Notes: a model not told the origin generated them from the letters alone. DNA of 64,000 nt from Rhabdophis nuchalis (GCA_039707465.1 CM077648.1:17171619-17235618); one strand, 5' to 3'; positions 11,666-22,524 are shown, numbered from the stretch's first letter. Numbers and translations are program-made.

Positions 11666-12185
11666 TATTCCACAGGGCAGAGGCTGCCACTGAGAAGACA
11701 TACATTTAAAGCGTTCAAAAGAAAATCTATGAAGATTCTCAGGCATCTAGGTCATGGTTGTCCCAAAAGTGTTTTTTTCAAAACGCAACTATACTTTCTT
11801 TGGATTTTTTTCTTGAGAAAGTTAAATGTCTTCAAGCAAAAACAAAGAAAGACCACTTCCCTTTTTAAGAAAAAAAAAAGCACCTTTGGGATATTAAAGG
11901 GAAGAGAATCTGGACTTCACTTACCATGTTTTGCCTGGTGGAATGGGCAGATACTTTCAGGGAGCGATGGTCCTGTAGATAATCTATTTCTTCACTATGC
12001 AGGCCTTTAACCAGTCCCTTGATTGTACCTGGAAAGACATTGGAAACTAGTGCAGCCGTGGTGTAATATAATGTATTACAGCTATTATGTAATAAAGCAA
12101 CAGGCTGCATTCTCTGCTGCATTGTAGACGAGTTATAATTTTCAGATTGTCTTCAAATGTAGTTGATATACTCTGCTCCATATAG
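11666..12185. other. Unassigned sequence
   Basis: No recognised repeat. The open frame 11729-12010 is A/T-rich and has no motif. Confidence 0.45.
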
Positions 12186-12650
12186 AACAGAACGGAAGAG
12201 AACAGAATAGAATAGAATTCTTTATTGGCCAAGTGTGATTAGATACACAAGGAATTTGTCTTTGGTGCATATGCTCTCAGTGTACATAAGGAGAATAAAA
12301 TACATTCATCAAGAATAATAAGATACAACACTTAGTGATAGTCAAAGTTACTAATAAACTATCAAATTGTACTAGTAAATAAATAATAATAATATAAATT
12401 GAAGGATACAAGGAATATGGTTATAGTCATAAGTGTGGAGAGATAGATACTAGGAAGGAAGAGAAGAAGAATAGTAATACAGTCTTAGTAAATAATTTGA
12501 CAGTGCTGTGGGAATTAGTTGTTTAGCAGAGTGATGGCTTTCGGGAAAAAACTGTCCTTGTGTCTAATTGTTCTGGTGTGCAGTGCCATATAGCGTCGTT
12601 TTGAGGGTGGAAGCATGGTTTTAGATATTGGAGCCATTCCGTTGGAGAAA
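12186..12650 (-). mobile_element. AATAG-tailed CR1-type LINE (Snake1-like)
   Basis: Read on the minus strand, the ORF tail contains RRYMALHTRTIRHKDSFFP followed by KAITLLNN, a pattern common near the end of CR1/Rex-type ORF2. A long 3' UTR follows, then ccaataaagaattctattct and (TTCTA)n. The (AATAG)n end at 12190-12214 fits snake CR1 LINEs described as seeding AATAG microsatellites. It is 5'-truncated. The subfamily name is inferred. Confidence 0.75.
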
Positions 12651-13505
12651 GCCATCACTTTCATATCATTGATTGGCCATTCTTAGAAGAAGGCAATTCT
12701 GGATAGATTATTTTATAGGATCTCCAAAGCATTTATTTTATTTTATTGATCCCTGGGTTCTGTTTTTCCTCTTTTGTCTTAAAGTATGTTTCTTTTTTTC
12801 CTGTAAAGAAAGCAGATGTATCATTGCATTTTCCATCCATAGGAATCATAACTTGCTCAAACTTGTGAGAATAGTCATTAATTGAAACTTAAGGCCTTAT
12901 CAGATTGCTGTTCTACCGTAGCTATTTATACAGTCTTGTTTCAGGGGCATGAATCTAGCTGAATCCAGCCCTAGTTGATTGATTGGTTTTGAAGTGTTAA
13001 TGTACTGTGCTGTTAGCTTTAGCAGAAAAGCTACTGCTATTTTTCATCTTTTTTCATCTTTTTAACAGGACTCTGAAATTACAGTACTAGAGAAGCTTCT
13101 TTTCATTTCTTAATGTACTAATTCTTGATGAAAGAATCTACAATTAGAGAGAAGAATGGGCTATCTTAGAAGGCCATTAAGGCCAAATAATATGTTTTTA
13201 ACATTTAGAAGCCATAATATCTATCTATTTGGAGATTTCTTTAAAATTTGTTCATTGAATGCTGTGAAGGGACAAATCTCTCCTATACTTTTAGCAAGTA
13301 CACACTTTTATTTTATTTTTTAAAGATATTTTTATTTTATTTTCGATTTTCAAAGTAAATAACAACATATATACTGTTACATAGCCAACATCATATTATA
13401 TTATTAAATGTTTACATCATTCCATTTTACCATCATTTCATTTTACCATCAACTCCCAGAAAACTCCGAGAGGGCTCTTCTGCTCTCCATACACCATATT
13501 TGTGC
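12651..13505. other. Unassigned AT-rich sequence
   Basis: T-rich DNA with a block of TTTTATTTTA near 13310-13345. Nothing coding was recognised. Confidence 0.5.
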
Positions 13506-13509
13506 CTTA

Positions 13510-13667
13510 TCCATCATTTTCTTTCCCCTCTCTCCTCCTCCTCCCTACCTCCTTTCTTCCCTCTGACGCCCTCCCCTTCTCTACTTCCTCTTCCTCTCTC
13601 CTTCTCCTCTCTCCCCTTTCCACTCCTCCTTTCTCTCCTCCTCTTCCCCCTCTTTGCCCTCTCTCCT
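13510..13667. repeat. Polypyrimidine tract
   Basis: About 155 bases of nearly uninterrupted C/T on the plus strand (imperfect CTTCC/CTCCT). ORFs on both strands here are compositional artefacts. Confidence 0.9.
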
Positions 13668-13892
13668 TGACTTTGCTTGTTGGAAACCAGCTGGGAAGGT
13701 CACATGGGGATCCCATGGCCCCAGGAGTGTGTAACTGTCATAAATGCATGCCAGTTGATCATTTTGACCAACTGACTGTTGTGATGTTGCAACAGTCATC
13801 GGTGTGAAAACCTGTGACAAGTCACTTTTTTCAGTGCTGTTGTAACTTCAAGTTGCCATTAAATGAATGGTTGTATGTCAAGGACTACATGG
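13668..13892. mobile_element. TIR element (aacttac family), copy 2, truncated
   Basis: The right-hand part of the family is present: cttgttggaaaccagctggg, cacatgggga, aactgtcataaatgcatgcc, acttttttcagtgctgttgt and the end gtatgtcaaggactac. The left part is replaced by the polypyrimidine tract. Confidence 0.7.
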
Positions 13893-13970
13893 ATTGGTAC
13901 TAGTTTTATACGTGAATAAAGGTCTGTATGTTTCTGTGATAGCATATGTACTTTTAAATTCTGGTTTCCT

Positions 13971-14117
13971 CAAGACCAAAAACAGTTGAGTTCCTCTATG
14001 AGGGAGATGGATGCAGGGTGGGTTTCAAAACTTTCAGCAACAGGTTCTCTACTTGGTTGCTGGGTGGGCGTGGCCATGGTGGGCGTGGCCTTGTTGGCCT
14101 CCTGCACCACAGTGTGT
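13971..14117. repeat. Left arm of an inverted duplication
   Basis: This arm is the reverse complement of 15190-15344, covering cctcaagaccaaaaacagtt, ctcctctatga and about 100 bp of the hAT element that starts at 14014. Because the match crosses the hAT terminus into its flank, the two arms share one insertion event. The spacer is about 1.07 kb. Confidence 0.8.
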
Positions 14118-14435
14118 ATGTGGGGGAGACGTTTTTGCCTTCCGAAGGCTCCGAAGGCTTTCCTCAAGCCTCTGGGAGGGCGAAAACTGCTTCCTCCATG
14201 CTCCGGAGGCCGTTTCTGGCCCTCTGGAACTTCCAGGTGGCTTGTTTTTCCCCCTCCCCGAGCCTCCCTCAGGTCCTGCACTTACCTCGCATCCCAAACG
14301 GGCCACGTGGAGACTCCTGGGAAGGGAGGAACAGGGTGGAAGGGGAGGGGTGGGATTTGGAGGTTCTCCAAACTGGCCATGACGTTAGCTACAGGTTCTC
14401 CCTAACCCGGGCGAACCTTTAGCAGCCCACCCATG
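14014..14435. mobile_element. hAT MITE (family cagggtgggtttcaaa)
   Basis: The left end cagggtgggtttcaaaac and the right end agcagcccacccatg are inverted. The 8-bp direct repeat gatggatg flanks it (14006-14013 and 14436-14443). The TSD is low-complexity, which weakens it a little. The 422-bp interior is G/C-rich with short open frames in several frames, none with transposase motifs. Confidence 0.75.
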
Positions 14436-14443
14436 GATGGATG

Positions 14444-15154
14444 GTTAAAAAGTTTGATATATTAAATCAATCAATTCAAACAAATGCATCCTTCAATATT
14501 CCTACTTTGCTTTTTTAACAAATGTTAAAACTCTACTACTAGCCCCCAAAAAACCAAATTGATCTACCACTTCCACTTCTTTTCCTTCAGTAGCAAGTTT
14601 GCTAGAATGCTGGTTGACATGAACTTTATCTTCCTGTATTTAACTTTAATTTACGTTGTTCACTTTCCATTTTTACTTTCACAGTCAGCTCTTATAAATG
14701 TGCTTTACTTTGTGCTAACAAAATGGTGTCACCTGCATAATTCAAATCATTAGTAATTTGAATTCCTACTTTCATTCCAGCTGTCCGCTCTTGCGGTGCT
14801 GCCATTGTTATATTAACTGTATAAATTGAAGAGATAGAAGAACAAGATCCATCCTTGTCTCTCCTTTCCTTAATGCACTACTTTTCCATTGTCAACTTCT
14901 TGAAGTAACTTCTGGTTCATGGTAAATGTTCCTCAGAATACTAAACAGATGTTCTGGCATATCCATTTAGAAGAGAATGTATGAAGCTCAGAGTTTAACT
15001 GTGGAGCTCTTGGTGTTCTCTGAACTTGATATGTTGCTTGCAGATGTTCCTATTATGATGATTCATGATTCATAATCTGACTCCGATTGTGTTGTTTCAG
15101 CTAAGCCTGGGCTTCAGTATTATCAGCTTCAGGACTTAGAAAGCCAGGATTCAA
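14444..15154. other. Unassigned sequence
   Basis: No recognised element between the arms of the inverted duplication apart from the hAT element. The short ORF 14559-14753 has no recognisable domain. Confidence 0.45.
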
Positions 15155-15164
15155 TTGAGACTGA

Positions 15165-15344
15165 ATCGTCTGTCCCCCACCCACCCACCCACCCACTATG
15201 GTGCAGGAGGCCAACAAGGCCACACCCACTATGGCCACGCCCACCCAGCAACCGGGTTAGAGAACCCATTGCTGAAATTTTTGAAACCCACCCCTGCATT
15301 CATCTCCGTCATAGAGGAGCGCAACTGTTTTTGGTCTTGAGGAT
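15165..15344. mobile_element. Truncated hAT MITE and right arm of the inverted duplication
   Basis: The hAT terminus is at 15296 (ttgaaacccacccctg), in reverse orientation. The flank 15297-15344 matches the flank of the 14014 element. The left side is cut off at a (CCCA)n run (15175-15197). Confidence 0.75.
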
Positions 15345-15559
15345 CAGCCTCAAGCATCTCCTGTGCAACTGGAACAGTCAGATGATGAGACACAACCAGC
15401 CACCCCCAAGTCCCAGGTCTAGACCTCTGGAGGCAACCAGAACAACATTCCCAGGTGACACAGTCGTTTGAATGCAGTATTGCAGCAAACTCTGCCTACT
15501 GCCAGGAGTTTGAGCCTGGTGAGGCTCAAGGTTGAAGCAATCTTCTCTCCTTTTAAGCT

Positions 15560-15852
15560 CAGCTCCACCACCCATGTGTGTGTGCCTCCCGCCGAATAGC
15601 TGATTTTCGGGTCTCTGCTGCACATGTGTGGGGGGCAGAATGCATCCAGGAGATGCATGTGCATTTGTGGAGTGTGCAGAACCCCACCCTCCCACATGGC
15701 CAATTTTTAGTCCCAGGAGGCTTCAGGGAGGCCTGCTAGGCCCAAAATTGGGGTGTGTGCACAAAAGGGGGCAGGAGCATGGGGGGGGACTCTCTTGCAT
15801 GCAGTGTATTATGGGTGTCGGCACGCAATGAAAAAGAGGTTACCCATCACTG
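15560..15852 (-). mobile_element. hAT MITE fragment (family cagtgatgggtaacc)
   Basis: The right end gaggttacccatcactg resembles hAT termini elsewhere in the window. The other end and a TSD were not found, so the left boundary is a guess. Confidence 0.45.
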
Positions 15853-16024
15853 TCATAGTGAATGTGGATTTCCTCCTCTCTATTCCCTCTATTCTCAGGA
15901 CTCATAGCCGAAGCTGTAGTACGGCTTCTAGAAACTATAGCATTCCCACACATTCAGCCCAATATAGATGCGGTGTGTTAATGATACCTTCTCATAATAA
16001 AAAAGAATATTAGAGAAGACAGAT

Positions 16025-16745
16025 GAAACAATCAACATCTTCAATCTCAATAAAATTCTAAAGGGGAAAAAATAAACAGCAAAACACTACCTTTCCCGGG
16101 TATCCTCATTGGCAAAGAAAACAACAGCAAATTAGAGATGTAAGTCTATCAAAAAACATACCGCATTAACCAAGTGCTCCATTATTAAAGTATTAAACCA
16201 ACCTCCCACAGGAGAAGCTGTGTAAAAATATTGTTTAGAAGAATACGAATGTGCTGCAGCCATCCAGAGCAGACGGCCATATATCTTCCAACAAAATGGA
16301 AATCCATGAAACTTTATTAAAAAGTGCCTGACCAGTCAACTCTCTATAACCAACAGAAGCTATGAAAAGGATAACACTACCATACACCAAAAATATATCA
16401 GAAAAAATAAAAGCAATAGACTTTTACAACCACAAGGCATACTAACCCACCAACCAATGTGAAGCCATCCAAAGCATCCAAAAACTCTAGGGAATTCCTA
16501 GAAGCTTGTATTCAGACAAATCAGCCATCAATAGATAGAGATAAGCCTCATTTATACACCATTAAAAAGGCAATAAAAAATAAGAAGAAAATAGCACTTG
16601 CTCTCCAGCAGTTTACACCCAGATAAGCAGGGATTAACACCAGACAAATAATCAAGCAGAAAATAATTCCCTTAATTCAAAAGGAATCAAAGAGAAAACC
16701 ACACCCACCTCTAACTCTCACAGGGCAAGCCCAGAATGCCTCAAG
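16025..16745 (+). pseudogene. Penelope-like element, reverse transcriptase C-terminus (decayed)
   Basis: In one frame from about 16093 the translation reads FPGILIGKENNSKLEM, a stop, VYQKTYRINQVLHY, a stop, SIKPTSHRRSCVKILFRRI. This parallels the Penelope family block FLDVLV...GKL...VYRKPTHTDRYL...H...SH.RS.V..L. Further on, ITLPYTKNISEKIKAI resembles the LPYI.G.SEKI segment that precedes the GIY-YIG domain. Stop codons and frameshifts show a dead copy. The 3' portion (from agataagcagggattaac at 16622) also occurs at 20031 in a second fragment. Confidence 0.7.
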
Positions 16746-17199
16746 AACTCAACACACACATATTTCATAATCTGATACGAAAAATATGGAATATGTGCAA
16801 AGGCCTTTCTGTGCTTTAAACCAAAAGATAACTTACACCTTAAATGTTCTTGTTCTTCCAGTTATCTCTTTTATGTTAGCAATCTTCTTCCATATTTTTG
16901 ACAGAGATGACAGCACTTTAACTGTCTGTCCTCCTGCAGCGTTAAAATAATTTAATGAGTATTTCATTTGTGACTGCTTTCCTATTTGGTCTATTGCCTT
17001 TCATGTCTTATTTATGATGAAGTTGGTTCTTAGATACTATTTTTTTCTCTGTATTTTTTATATCACTCTGTAATCCTATTGGAAAAATGTTTTATATTGG
17101 GCTTTTAGTTGGTCTTGAGTAGTTCAATATCAGCTATATGCTTTTGTTTGATTTTTCAGATGTAGTTAAAAGCAGCCCTCATTTTATTTGTGATTTTGT
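16746..17199. other. Unassigned AT-rich sequence
   Basis: No recognised feature. Confidence 0.5.
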
Positions 17200-17391
17200 T
17201 TTCTAATGCTGGGAAAGATGGAGGGCAAAAGAAGAATGGGACAACAGAGAATGAGGTGGCTGGATGGAGTCACCAAAGCAGTCGGTGTGAGCTTAAATGG
17301 ACTCCAGAGGATAACAGAGGACAGGAAGGCCTGGAGGAATGTTGTCCATGGGGTCACAATGGGTCGGACACGACTTCGCAACTAACAACAA
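17200..17391 (+). mobile_element. BovB (RTE) LINE 3' end, copy 1
   Basis: Contains gctgggaaagatggagggca, gaggtggctggatggagtca, aggcctggaggaatgttgtc and the terminal catggggtcacaatgggtcg plus gacacgact, the recognisable end of BovB. It ends in an ACAACA tail and is heavily 5'-truncated. Confidence 0.88.
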
Positions 17392-17679
17392 TGCTAAAAT
17401 GCCTTCAATTCTTCATTTGTCCTCACCTAACCTCACTCCTGCAGAGTTCCACCTGTTCTTTTGTGGATAGCCCTAGCTACACTCCTGTTTTACTGGCAAT
17501 GGTGATTTTACCAAGAACTCAAAAGACTGCAGTATATTTGTCAGATCACTGAATTTGCTATCACATTGAGTGGACTTCAGTGAAGTTATACTTACTGACA
17601 GGGCTCATGTTGAATAAAATAAGAGATTCCACAGTATTTCGCCCAGAGCCTATACTTTTAAATACATTTAATGCTGATG
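17392..17679. other. Unassigned sequence
   Basis: Nothing recognised. Confidence 0.4.
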
Positions 17680-18418
17680 CACATATGCATTAATGGAAAG
17701 AATCATAAAGTCAAATGACATGAAACTGGAGAGGATAATTAATATGCTAGGAAGTACATTTTTAAAAGGATTAGATAAGAGGAGTACAAATAATAGAATT
17801 GTATTTAGGAGAACAACCACAAAGTTATTTACTTGCAATAAAAAAAAAATCAGGTTGTCAGATGGAATATCTAGCTTGCGAATTGTACGCCTGTAAAGAA
17901 CATTGACATGGCAGTCAATCACAAGCTGACTATGAATCAGGAGTTTCACCTAATTGTTAGAAAGGCAAACATTTTATTGCTGATGGTGATGAATACCATT
18001 TTTGGACACTCCAGTTTAAGAAAGATTCAGTCTGGAACCAGTTGAGAAGGATGCAAAAGAAATGAGTCTGTGCAGAGAGATTACAGATTCTGGGTATGTT
18101 TAGTCTTAAGCAAAGATGGCTGAAGAAGGATATAGAAGTACTTTTAAAGCATTTGAACAAATTTCACATACTCGTTCTCTATCACTAGAGTGCAGGACAC
18201 AAAGCAGTTGATTCAGGTTACAGCAAGATAGCTTCCAACTGAATGTTAGGGGAAAATATCCCAATTATAACAACATTTTGACAATTACTTAAAGATGTGG
18301 AGCGCTGCCCTTTGCTGGAAGATTTAAGGGCAGGCTCGACTGCTCTCTGACAAGAAAATTGGTAAACTGAAAAGTTGGATGGCTTAAACAGCTCCATCCA
18401 ACACTATGATTCTGTAAA
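17680..18418 (+). mobile_element. Ancient CR1 LINE
   Basis: A degenerate copy retains phrases such as gacactccagtttaagaaag, gggtatgtttagtcttaagc, aagatgtggagcgctgccct and the CR1 end ccaacactatgattctgtaa. That end is the ATGATTCTG variety found in birds and turtles, unlike the (TATTG)n end at 3471. The ORF is broken many times. It is an older subfamily than the other copies here. Confidence 0.6.
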
Positions 18419-18716
18419 GGGTGGAACTGTTGTTGAACTACAATTCACTGATTCTGATCATTGACTATTTGATTGTAAAGTTGATAAGATTTTGTCCTTA
18501 ACAGTAACTGGAAGATCACCAGTTTCCTATTTTTTTTTTTGGATGAACTGCCATTTCATCTCTCTGCTTTATGAATGTATAGCAGGTTTCTCTTGTAACT
18601 AGTGCAATAAATTGTTAGCTCCAATCTTTATATGTGTCATAAACCCGAAGGACTTAGAATTTTCAGTTAACCTCGTCAATCAGTTCTGCACTGAGAAAAA
18701 TGTAGTTAAACCAAAC
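18419..18716. other. Unassigned sequence
   Basis: Contains a T-run at 18529-18540; otherwise featureless. Confidence 0.5.
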
Positions 18717-18724
18717 ATTTGCAG

Positions 18725-19474
18725 CAAGGGTCTCCGGCCTCCAGGCTGTGGTCCACTACTGCAGGGGTCCCCAACCTTTGCAACTTTAGGTCTGAAGGAC
18801 TTCAGCTCCCAGACTTCTCCAGCCAGCTTTGCTTTGCTGGCTGGAGAACTCTGGGAGCTGAAGTCCTTCAGACTTAAAGTTGCAAAGGTTGGGGACCCCT
18901 GCACTACTGGGCCATGGTCTGTTCGAAACTGGGCTGTGTAAGCGAGGGGCAAATGTGTGTGAAGCTCCACTCACGCTAATGGTAGGCAAGTACATGCACA
19001 CGAAGCTCTACTTGCGCAAGCAGTTGGCCCTCATGCTCACACAAGCGGCTCCACTCAGACAAGTGGAGGCTGCTTGTGCTTTCACACGAAGCTCCGCTCA
19101 TTCAAATGGAAGACACTTGTGTTCTCATGTGAAGTTACACTCGTGCGAGTGGAGGGCACTGAAGTGTGAATGGAGCTTCGTGTGTGAGCACTCTCTATTC
19201 TTGCGGGTGGAGGTTCGCGTGTGAGGGCAAGCGCCTCCACTCAAACGCCCTCCACTCAAGTGAGTGGCACTTCATGCGCAAGCATAAATGCCTCCCACTT
19301 GCACGAATGGAACTTTCCGCATGAGCACAAGCAGCCTCTGCTCGTGCACGCAGCTCCATTTGCATGAATGGTGAGTGTGTTTGCACCTATGGAGCTGTGT
19401 GTGTGCATGTACGCCTGCCACTCACATCTCCCCACCAAGCCGAGCAGTCAAGTTGGAAAGATTGGGGACCACTG
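18725..19474. mobile_element. hAT element (750 bp) hosting a second hAT element
   Basis: The left end is caagggtctccggcctccag and the right end gattggggaccactg. The TSD is atttgcag (18717-18724) and atttacag (19475-19482). The interior after the nested insertion is rich in short alternating phrases (gctccactcacgc, cacacgaagctccgctcatt, gagtggagggcact) that form degenerate tandem units. There is no transposase ORF. Open frames on both strands come from these repeats. Confidence 0.85.
18762..18901. mobile_element. Palindromic hAT MITE nested in a hAT element
   Basis: This 140-bp element is close to a perfect inverted repeat: caggggtccccaacctttgc and its complement at the two ends, with agctggagaag-type arms meeting near 18832. 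A perfect 8-bp TSD cactactg lies at 18754-18761 and 18902-18909. Both duplicates sit inside the 18725-19474 element, so it inserted later. It would fold into a long hairpin. Confidence 0.93.
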
Positions 19475-19482
19475 ATTTACAG

Positions 19483-19889
19483 AATGTATTTATTCCACTG
19501 TCCTTTACAGTTACAGAAAGTTCAATTACCAAATCAATTTATCTTTCTTTTAAAAGGTTGATATATTGATGAGCATGGCCAAATTCCTAGATACTGAGGT
19601 TGAGCACGTTGTTCCCATTTTTGGAAAAGGAAAAAGGGTTTTCCTACAGATAACAGGTGATCAGCATGTAAAAGGAAATCTGTTTTATTGTGGGGAAAGC
19701 TTAATTGTATTGTTTGTAGAGGGACTGATTGGGGGAAGAAATGACAAAGGAACAAGATAGTTTTAGTGAGGGTAGATCCACCATCGGCATTGCCTTGTAG
19801 TGCAACATTTAATTGAGGATTATTGTACAAAGATTTTCTTAGATAGACTTTTTATATACTTTAAATACCAAGGAAAATACAAAAATGTA
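19483..19889. other. Unassigned sequence
   Basis: Short frames on both strands without recognisable motifs. Confidence 0.4.
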
Positions 19890-20620
19890 AACTTGGCATT
19901 CAGACTAATCCACTATCAGTAGACATATAGAGATAAACTACATTTCCACACCATTCGCAAGAGGCAATTAAAAAAATGAGAAGGAAATAAAAAACGCCAG
20001 AACACATCCTCTCCAGTAACTGATGCCAAGATAAGCAGGGATTAATATCAGGCAAAGAAGCAGAAAACTATACCCTAATTAAGGAGAAAACCACACCTTC
20101 ATCAACATTGTCTGGAAAGCTACTGTATATAAACAGGGATCATATCCCATACTCATTAACACTGATGATGTTATCTAGTCAAGTAACAAAATATCTTCAA
20201 GTAAATAAACAATCCCATAGAGCAGGGGTGTCAAACTCAAGATCTGGGTGCCTGATCTGGCCCATGGGAGAGGGGGGTGATTTAGATCTGGCCTGTGGGT
20301 CCACCCTGGAAACAGCGAAGGATCGAACCATGGTGTTTTGCTAGCAAAAACAGAGCTCGGGAGGGCCATGTATAACCCTCCTGAGATCCATTTTCGCTGG
20401 CATAGGGCTGCAGGAGGCCATTGCAGCTGAAAACGAAGTTCAGGAACCCGTTTTCTCTGGCAGAGCATTTGGGCCTCCACAGGTACCCCAGTACAAGTGA
20501 TGTTGAGCTGGCCCCGCCTGCCCTGAGGTCAAACACAACCCTGATGCAGCCGTTAATGAAATGGAGTTTGACACCCCTGCCATAGAGCAGCAAAGGCTCC
20601 ACAATTTTAAGTGAACATTT
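19890..20620 (+). mobile_element. Penelope-like element 3' region, split by a hAT insertion
   Basis: Shares agataagcagggattaa (20031-20047), gagaaaaccacacc and caattaaaaaaatgagaag-type phrases with 16540-16700. It continues through cattaacactgatgatgtta (20155-20174). The sequence stops at 20214 and resumes at 20588, on either side of a hAT element and its TSDs. No intact ORF. Confidence 0.6.
20223..20579. mobile_element. hAT MITE (family gtgtcaaactc), copy 2
   Basis: TIRs are caggggtgtcaaactcaag and tggagtttgacacccctg. A perfect 8-bp TSD ccatagag lies at 20215-20222 and 20580-20587. The body is collinear with 6622-6967 (ctgtgggtccaccctggaaa compared with ctgcaggacctgtctggata). The TSD lies in Penelope-like 3' sequence. 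Confidence 0.95.
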
Positions 20621-21774
20621 GATTCTGTTTCCATGTCAAATAATGGGAAAAGTTAGAAGCTTCCATGATTGATCAGCAGTTGCTTTTCATCCTCTGAAAC
20701 CAAAGAGTATTTACATTCTGAGCATTTATCTAGTGCTCGTTTAATTAATAAAGATGTTGCGTAAAGTAGTAGTCTCGTTTTACATTTGTTTATTTTTCTT
20801 TACATCAATACGGTGAATTATTTAAATGATAATTTGGATTTCTATTCCAATAAATTGGCAGAAAGCATATTTACAGCTTAGTTTATGTAGATGATTCAAT
20901 AATCTTTTCTAAAAACCCTACAGAGTTTAGAATAACAATGAGGAAAAAATTATAGTAGGTAAATGCAAACGCAGTTGAATACATATCACGTTTAAATGAA
21001 TTGGAAGTAGCTTTTCCTGTTACTGGATTAGAAAAATCTCAGGGAAATTATGTGACATAAAATATTTACATAACTAATGTTTTAACATTTATCCCCATGC
21101 GCTAAGGAGCTTATTTGAGAAGCTGCTAGTGTTTGGCTATCTTCGCTCTTCCGCCCACTAAGAAAACTATTATATTGCAGTAGCTCTTAAAGACATTGAA
21201 GTTTGGGGTATTAAAAAAAAAAAACACCTTCTGTTGGGGACATCTCCTTTAGGAGACAGAAAGTTGTGCAGCGGAATGTGCAGCTAGAGAAATGTTGCTA
21301 GTAGACATAGGAATAGAGTCTCAGACACTGATAGTAAAAACAAGTAGCTTTACTTGTGATGTAAACTCAACTACTGCTTCACAAGCAGTGATAGTAGATA
21401 TTGAATCAAATAAAGTCCTTAACTCACAAACAATTGCTTACAGTTGCAATCCACGATTCTTCCTTGTTCAGTCAGTCAATCAATCGGTCAGTCACAATGA
21501 GCAGAGCAAGAGAGAGAGAGAGAGCTCTCCTGGCTTCCTCTTATTGCTGAGATAATTACAGCTGCTAATTACATTCAAACATTTAAAGTAACAAAGAACA
21601 TTTGTTATCATGGTTTATATATATTGCCTACCAAAGACTAGGATTATACTCCTAAAACTTTCAATTGAACCCTTTCTTTGATTTCATTTTCCTGGAGTGT
21701 GTTTGGTTTGTTTCTCAGACTAAAAGTTATGTTCTCAAGTACCCTGTTATGAAATACCAGACTACAATTGCAGG
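20621..21774. other. Unassigned sequence; possible LTR-like stretch at 21232-21570
   Basis: Mostly AT-rich. From 21232 (tgttggggacatctccttta) the base composition changes, and a short (GA)n run lies at 21510-21523. No partner copy or TSD was found, so an LTR origin is only a possibility. Confidence 0.35.
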
Positions 21775-22014
21775 TACACTTTTCCCCTGAAAACAAGACC
21801 TCCCCGGATAATAAGCCCACTTGGGCTTTTGAGTGCATGCGCTGAAATAAGCCCAACCCCAAAAATATTGCAATGCAGCAGCAGCCTCAAGATGATCACG
21901 CCCGCCGCCTCTTGCACCTCAAAAATAATAAGACCTCTCCAAAAATAAGGCCAATCGCTTATAAGGGCGTCAAAAGAAAATAAGACACTGTCTTATTTTT
22001 GGGGAAACACAGTA
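21775..22014. mobile_element. Tc1/mariner-type MITE (gaaaataagac family), copy 1
   Basis: TA-flanked (21775-21776 and 22013-22014), with inverted ends cacttttcccctgaaaacaa and tatttttggggaaacacag. The interior repeats aataagcccacttgggc-like phrases and is non-coding. A TA dinucleotide alone is weak TSD evidence; the inverted ends and the second copy at 46656 support the call. Confidence 0.65.
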
Positions 22015-22137
22015 GACATGGTGAAAATAAAGGCTATTGTACAGTTGCCTGTGCAGGTCATTTTTGACTTACAACCATTCATTTAGTGACTATTCAAAGT
22101 TACAACAGCACTGAAAAAAGTTACTTATGACCATTTA

Positions 22138-22524
22138 GCAGTGTTCTAGTATCTCAGGGGTTGCCACAAAGTCAAACTATTCCCCAAGGCACCTGAGGGT
22201 AGAACAAGAAGCAATGGGTGGAAACCCGCCGCCCTGGGTCCTTTTGGAGAAGGGCGGGATATAAATTGAAAAAATAAATAAAATAAATAAACTAATCAAG
22301 GAGAGAAGCAACTTAGAACTGAGGAGAAATTTCCTGACAGTTAGAACAATTAATCAGTGGAACAGCTTGCCTCCAGAAGTTGTGAATGCCCCAACCCTGG
22401 AAGCCTTTAAGAAGACGTTGGATAGCCATTTGTCTGAAATGGCATAGGACTCCTGCCTAAGCAGGGGGTTGAACTAGAAGACCTCCAAGGTCCCTTCCAA
22501 CTCTGCTATTGTATTGTATTGTAT
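22138..22524 (+). mobile_element. CR1 LINE 3' fragment inserted in a TIR element
   Basis: Matches the C-terminal and 3' UTR part of the 2797-3498 copy, from gcagtgttctagtatctcag to ccttccaactctgctattg and (TATTG)n. It is itself interrupted at 22226-22288. Confidence 0.88.
22226..22288 (+). mobile_element. 63-bp L2-like LINE tail inserted in the CR1 fragment
   Basis: The CR1 phrase gggtggaaac/taatcaaggagag is split by ccgccgccctgggtcctttt, then gggcgggatataaattg and (AAATA)n. This is the 3' extremity of the copy-D L2 subfamily. The 4 bases aaac are repeated at both junctions (22222-22225 and 22289-22292). It is an extreme 5' truncation. Confidence 0.85.

Noticed and set aside
13986..14422. 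Several overlapping 120-140-codon frames
   Set aside because: All lie in a GC-rich hAT MITE, in different frames and both strands, with no motif.
17205..17395. aatgct at both ends of a BovB fragment as a possible TSD
   Set aside because: The left copy is part of the normal BovB sequence (atgctgggaaag), so it is not a target duplication.
18612..19001. Mirror-image frames on both strands with LKSFRLKVAKVG-like peptides
   Set aside because: Generated by the palindromic hAT MITE, which gives the same peptide on each strand.
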